Source: Actinomycetes bacterium (lineage in GTDB: Bacteria > Actinomycetota > Acidimicrobiia > Acidimicrobiales > Palsa-688). From it: 6,780 nt of DNA. The notes beneath the pieces are model-generated. The model worked only from the letters and a program-made list of their open reading frames with translations, had not been told where the DNA came from and made no database searches. Made by a program: the position numbers and the translations under genes. The stretch lies in NCBI GenBank assembly GCA_021827285.1, contig JAKAWM010000160.1, forward strand, positions 1-6,780. The letters are read 5' to 3'. Of this stretch, positions 4,235 through 6,780 are shown piece by piece (the first letter of the stretch is position 1; each line of letters opens with the position of its first letter).

Positions 4235-6780
4235 TCAGCCGCCGGCGCTGCGCCGGCTCCGCGCCCGCAGGACCAGCGCTTGGCGTTCCATGCCGTCGCT
4301 GGCGCCCTCGGGGTGCAGCCGCCTCACGCCGTCTTGGAGCCGCGCCGTGGAGGAGACGAGCCACTCCTGGCACTGAGGCGCCGGCAGTGGGCGGGCAAGG
4401 AAAAACCCTTGTGCGGCATCGCAACCGAGGCCCTCTAGGTGTGAGAGCGTGGCCTGGTCCTCGACACCTTCGGCGGTCACGGTGCGGCCAAGGCTGCGGG
4501 CGAGCTCGATAGTAGAGCGGACTATTGCTTCGTCGCCTTTGTCGTGGGTGATCTCCTTTACGAACGAACGGTCGATCTTTAGCTCATGGAAGGGCAACTG
4601 CTTGAGGCGGCTGAGGGAGGAGAAGCCAGTCCCGTAATCGTCGATGGAGAGGCCGATGCCAAGGCGGCGGAGCCGGGAGAGCACCCGGACAGAGCCCTGG
4701 AGGTCCGCCATCGCCGAGGATTCCGTCAGCTCCAAGGTGAGGGCGCCCGGCTCCAGGCCAGTTTGGTCGAGCAGGTCGTTCAAGCGTTCGGCTATGTCCA
4801 TGCTCATGAGGCTCCTAGCCGAGAGGTTGACCGCCACATGCAAGCCTGGTACGACCAGCTGGCGCCACGTCCGGGCCTGCTTAAGGGCGGTACCGAGGAC
4901 CCACCAGGTGAGCTGGTCGATCAAGCCGGCGCTCTCGGCCACGGGGATGAACTCCGTCGGCGGGATCGGGCCGAACTGGTCATGGTTCCAGCGCAGCAGG
5001 GCCTCGCAGCTCACCACTTTGCCCGAGGACAGTTCGACGACCGGTTGGTACCACACGTCCAGATCCCCGAACTCGATGGCCTGGCGCAGTTCGGTGGCGA
5101 GCCTGAGGCGGCGCAGCGTGCTCTGGTCCGCGGCCCGGTCGTAGAAGCGGGCCCCCCCACCGGAGCGCTTGGCCGTGTACATCGCGATGTCGGCGTGGCG
5201 CATAAGGCTCGTGGCATCGTGGCTGTGCAGCTGAGACACGGCCACACCGAGGCTCGCCCTCACGTCCAGGAGCAGCCCCTCAACAGCCAGGGGCTCGCGT
5301 ATGAGGTCGAGCACCTCGTCCGCCTTGGAGGAGATCGCCTCTTCGCTCGGAGCCCGCGGCATCAGCACAGCAAACTCGTCGCCGCCGAGGCGGGCCACGA
5401 CATCGCCTCCCCTGGCCAAAGGTACGAGGCGGTGGGCGACCTCGACCAGGATGGCGTCGCCGGTGTGGTGCCCGAGGGTGTCGTTGACCTCCTTAAACCC
5501 GTCCAGGTCTATGAGCAGCACGGCCACCTGCCCCCGGCCGTTGTCGGCGTGCAGTGCGTCCTCCAGGTGCTGGGACAGGTAGGACCGGTTGGGTAGACCC
5601 GTGAGCGAGTCGTGCTGAGCTTGATGCTGGCGCACTTCGGCTTCTAGCCGGAGCGACTCGAGCAGCCTGCTGCTGCGCAGCGACACCTCGGCGTTGGCTG
5701 CGAGGACCTCCAAGAAGCGCCGGTCCTCATCGCTCCATCCTTCGTGCCTGAAGGGACGGTCTGCTACCAGCAGGTACCCCGAACTTGGGTCGTCGTGCTT
5801 CAAAGGCGCGACCAAACCCTCCCGCAACCCGTGCTCGTGGAGAGCTTCGCTCAGTTCGCCTACTTCGTGCTTGCCCTCGCTAAACAGCATGGCCCCGCCC
5901 TCGAAGGCGATCGTGTCGAGATGCGTGAGGGCCGTTTGCGGCTCGATGGCCGGTGGCCCTTCGCCGGCAAGAGCGCAGTGGAGGGCAACCCCCGGGTAGC
6001 CCCTGTTGCCTTTCCCGGCTGAAATGGGGAGGACCAGTTCGGCATGGCTGGCCGAGAGCAAAGTGCGCGCCTCGTCGAGCACAGCCGCGATGACCTCGGA
6101 GGCTTCGATGAGAGACGACACATTGCGGGTGAAATCGAACAGCCGGCCCAGGTTGGCCCGGTGCTGGCTGGCCACCGCGGCTTCCCGGTACGCGAAGACG
6201 GCTGCACCCACAACGGCGACGAACAGCACCACGCCCCACTTGTTTACGGAGATCAAGGTGACCGCCATGAGGCCGGCGAGCGCACATACGACCACTCCCA
6301 GTGCAACCTGGGTGAGGATGGGCCTCACGGCAGGGCGGCGCCAGCGAGGGTCGACCGCACCCATGATGCCGAGGAGGAGGACGATGTTCACGAGGTTTAT
6401 AGTGGCGATGGCGGTCAAGCTGACCGCCCAACCCTGCAACTTCGCGGGAGATGAGCCGCCGATCAGTTCGTCGAAAACGAAGATCCCCGCACACGCGCTG
6501 GCCGCGTAAACCAGTAAGTTCATCAGGATTTTGAGCGGTTGCAGCCTCCTCTGCACCCCCGCGGCCAGGTTGCCAGCGGACAGAGCGACCAAGGCCAGGG
6601 CCGGAGAGAGGAAGACGGTGGCAACCAGGGCGGATATCTCGGACAGGGCCACGGAGGCGCTGTGCCTGCGGTTACGGACCGTCACCGGGTACAGGAAGGA
6701 GGCCCACGTGCCTAGCGCCACGAGCGGCGCAAACCAGGTTTGGTTACCGCCTACAGGCTGGCGTCCTGAGAGGCCGAAGG
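4235..6780 (-). CDS. Membrane GAF-GGDEF-EAL c-di-GMP cyclase/phosphodiesterase (5' end beyond right edge)
   Basis: About 848 codons are visible and the frame is open at the right edge, so the true start is outside; the GTG at 6721 is only an internal possibility. Numbering from that GTG: about 6-7 membrane segments (up to 178), a GAF-type sensor (about 195-350), GGDEF (about 367-530) and EAL (about 545-790). The cyclase part has DSLTGLPNR (371-379), LLIDLDGFKEVNDTLG and an intact GGDEF (446-450). The inhibitory I-site RGGD (437-440) lies exactly five residues before it. The phosphodiesterase part has EAL (573-575), Asn632 in VNLSA, Glu664/Glu667 in ELTES, Asp694-Asp695 in DDYGTG, Lys715, Glu751 in AEGVED and Gln771. 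Every residue I can check for both activities is present, so the protein may make and break c-di-GMP, switched by the membrane or GAF input. The Arg-rich C-terminal tail (RARSRRSAGG) has no recognised domain. Confidence 0.95.
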   Translation of the reverse strand, partial: FGLSGRQPVGGNQTWFAPLVALGTWASFLYPVTVRNRRHSASVALSEISALVATVFLSPALALVALSAGNLAAGVQRRLQPLKILMNLLVYAASACAGIFVFDELIGGSSPAKLQGWAVSLTAIATINLVNIVLLLGIMGAVDPRWRRPAVRPILTQVALGVVVCALAGLMAVTLISVNKWGVVLFVAVVGAAVFAYREAAVASQHRANLGRLFDFTRNVSSLIEASEVIAAVLDEARTLLSASHAELVLPISAGKGNRGYPGVALHCALAGEGPPAIEPQTALTHLDTIAFEGGAMLFSEGKHEVGELSEALHEHGLREGLVAPLKHDDPSSGYLLVADRPFRHEGWSDEDRRFLEVLAANAEVSLRSSRLLESLRLEAEVRQHQAQHDSLTGLPNRSYLSQHLEDALHADNGRGQVAVLLIDLDGFKEVNDTLGHHTGDAILVEVAHRLVPLARGGDVVARLGGDEFAVLMPRAPSEEAISSKADEVLDLIREPLAVEGLLLDVRASLGVAVSQLHSHDATSLMRHADIAMYTAKRSGGGARFYDRAADQSTLRRLRLATELRQAIEFGDLDVWYQPVVELSSGKVVSCEALLRWNHDQFGPIPPTEFIPVAESAGLIDQLTWWVLGTALKQARTWRQLVVPGLHVAVNLSARSLMSMDIAERLNDLLDQTGLEPGALTLELTESSAMADLQGSVRVLSRLRRLGIGLSIDDYGTGFSSLSRLKQLPFHELKIDRSFVKEITHDKGDEAIVRSTIELARSLGRTVTAEGVEDQATLSHLEGLGCDAAQGFFLARPLPAPQCQEWLVSSTARLQDGVRRLHPEGASDGMERQALVLRARSRRSAGG
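4241..4257 (-). repeat. GC-rich hairpin overlapping the last codons of the GGDEF-EAL gene
   Basis: GCCGGCG (4241-4247), loop CTG, CGCCGGC (4251-4257) is a perfect 7-bp stem. It covers the codons for the final Arg/Ser/Ala residues, ending four bases before the TGA (4237-4235). On the minus strand a short T run (GGCCTTTTCG) begins about a dozen bases after the stem, further than in a textbook terminator. It may protect or weakly terminate the message; the remaining bases up to 4092 hold no other gene. Confidence 0.4.

Noticed and set aside
4586..5596. Plus-strand open frame of 336 codons
   Set aside because: It lies entirely opposite the GGDEF-EAL coding region, whose motifs are unmistakable.
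1..6780. tRNA, rRNA, CRISPR array, transposon ends or toxin-antitoxin pair
   Set aside because: No T-loop signatures, regularly spaced repeats, transposase-like frames or recognisable toxin genes were seen on either strand.

Overview
The window is GC-rich DNA with strong G/C preference at third codon positions. The protein types are a TetR regulator, an S51 peptidase like those of actinomycetes, a multi-pass membrane alpha/beta hydrolase and a membrane GAF-GGDEF-EAL protein. Together with two start codons that look leaderless, they suggest a high-GC actinobacterium, possibly an uncultured or Acidimicrobiia-type lineage. That placement is inferred from style, not from a marker gene. I see no rRNA, tRNA, CRISPR array, transposase, phage gene or clear attachment site.

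Layout. Positions 1-292 (minus) hold the N-terminus of a membrane-anchored YceI-like protein that runs off the left edge. It is divergent from a TetR-family regulator (coding from 481, plus). The intergenic stretch holds two perfect 8-bp palindromes one helical turn apart, a reasonable operator candidate. The 5' end of the regulator carries a perfect 17-bp tandem duplication (464-497). It pushes the natural N-terminus out of frame and at the same time places a GGAGG seven bases ahead of a new in-frame ATG. Convergent to it is a decayed peptidase E-like gene (1053-1622, minus) with the nucleophile-elbow Gly and the expected His replaced and its C-terminus missing. Its start overlaps by one base the stop of a small acidic protein of unknown function (1622-1834, minus).

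Positions 1835-2376 hold no convincing gene. They contain several inverted repeats, including an AT-rich palindrome. Then come a 571-residue membrane protein with a C-terminal alpha/beta hydrolase domain (2377-4092, minus) and a large c-di-GMP turnover protein (4235 to beyond 6780, minus) with membrane, GAF, GGDEF and EAL parts. All cyclase, I-site and phosphodiesterase residues I can check are intact.

Functional picture. The genes do not form one pathway. The left part is a regulator/YceI divergent pair whose regulator has been re-modelled by a small duplication. The middle is a two-gene unit in decay. The right part has two envelope-located proteins, one enzymatic and one signalling, which are co-oriented but separated by 142 bp. 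I found no convincing new multi-gene system. The most noteworthy items are the duplication that rebuilds a translation start, the decayed peptidase, the palindromes, and the paired leaderless-type starts.
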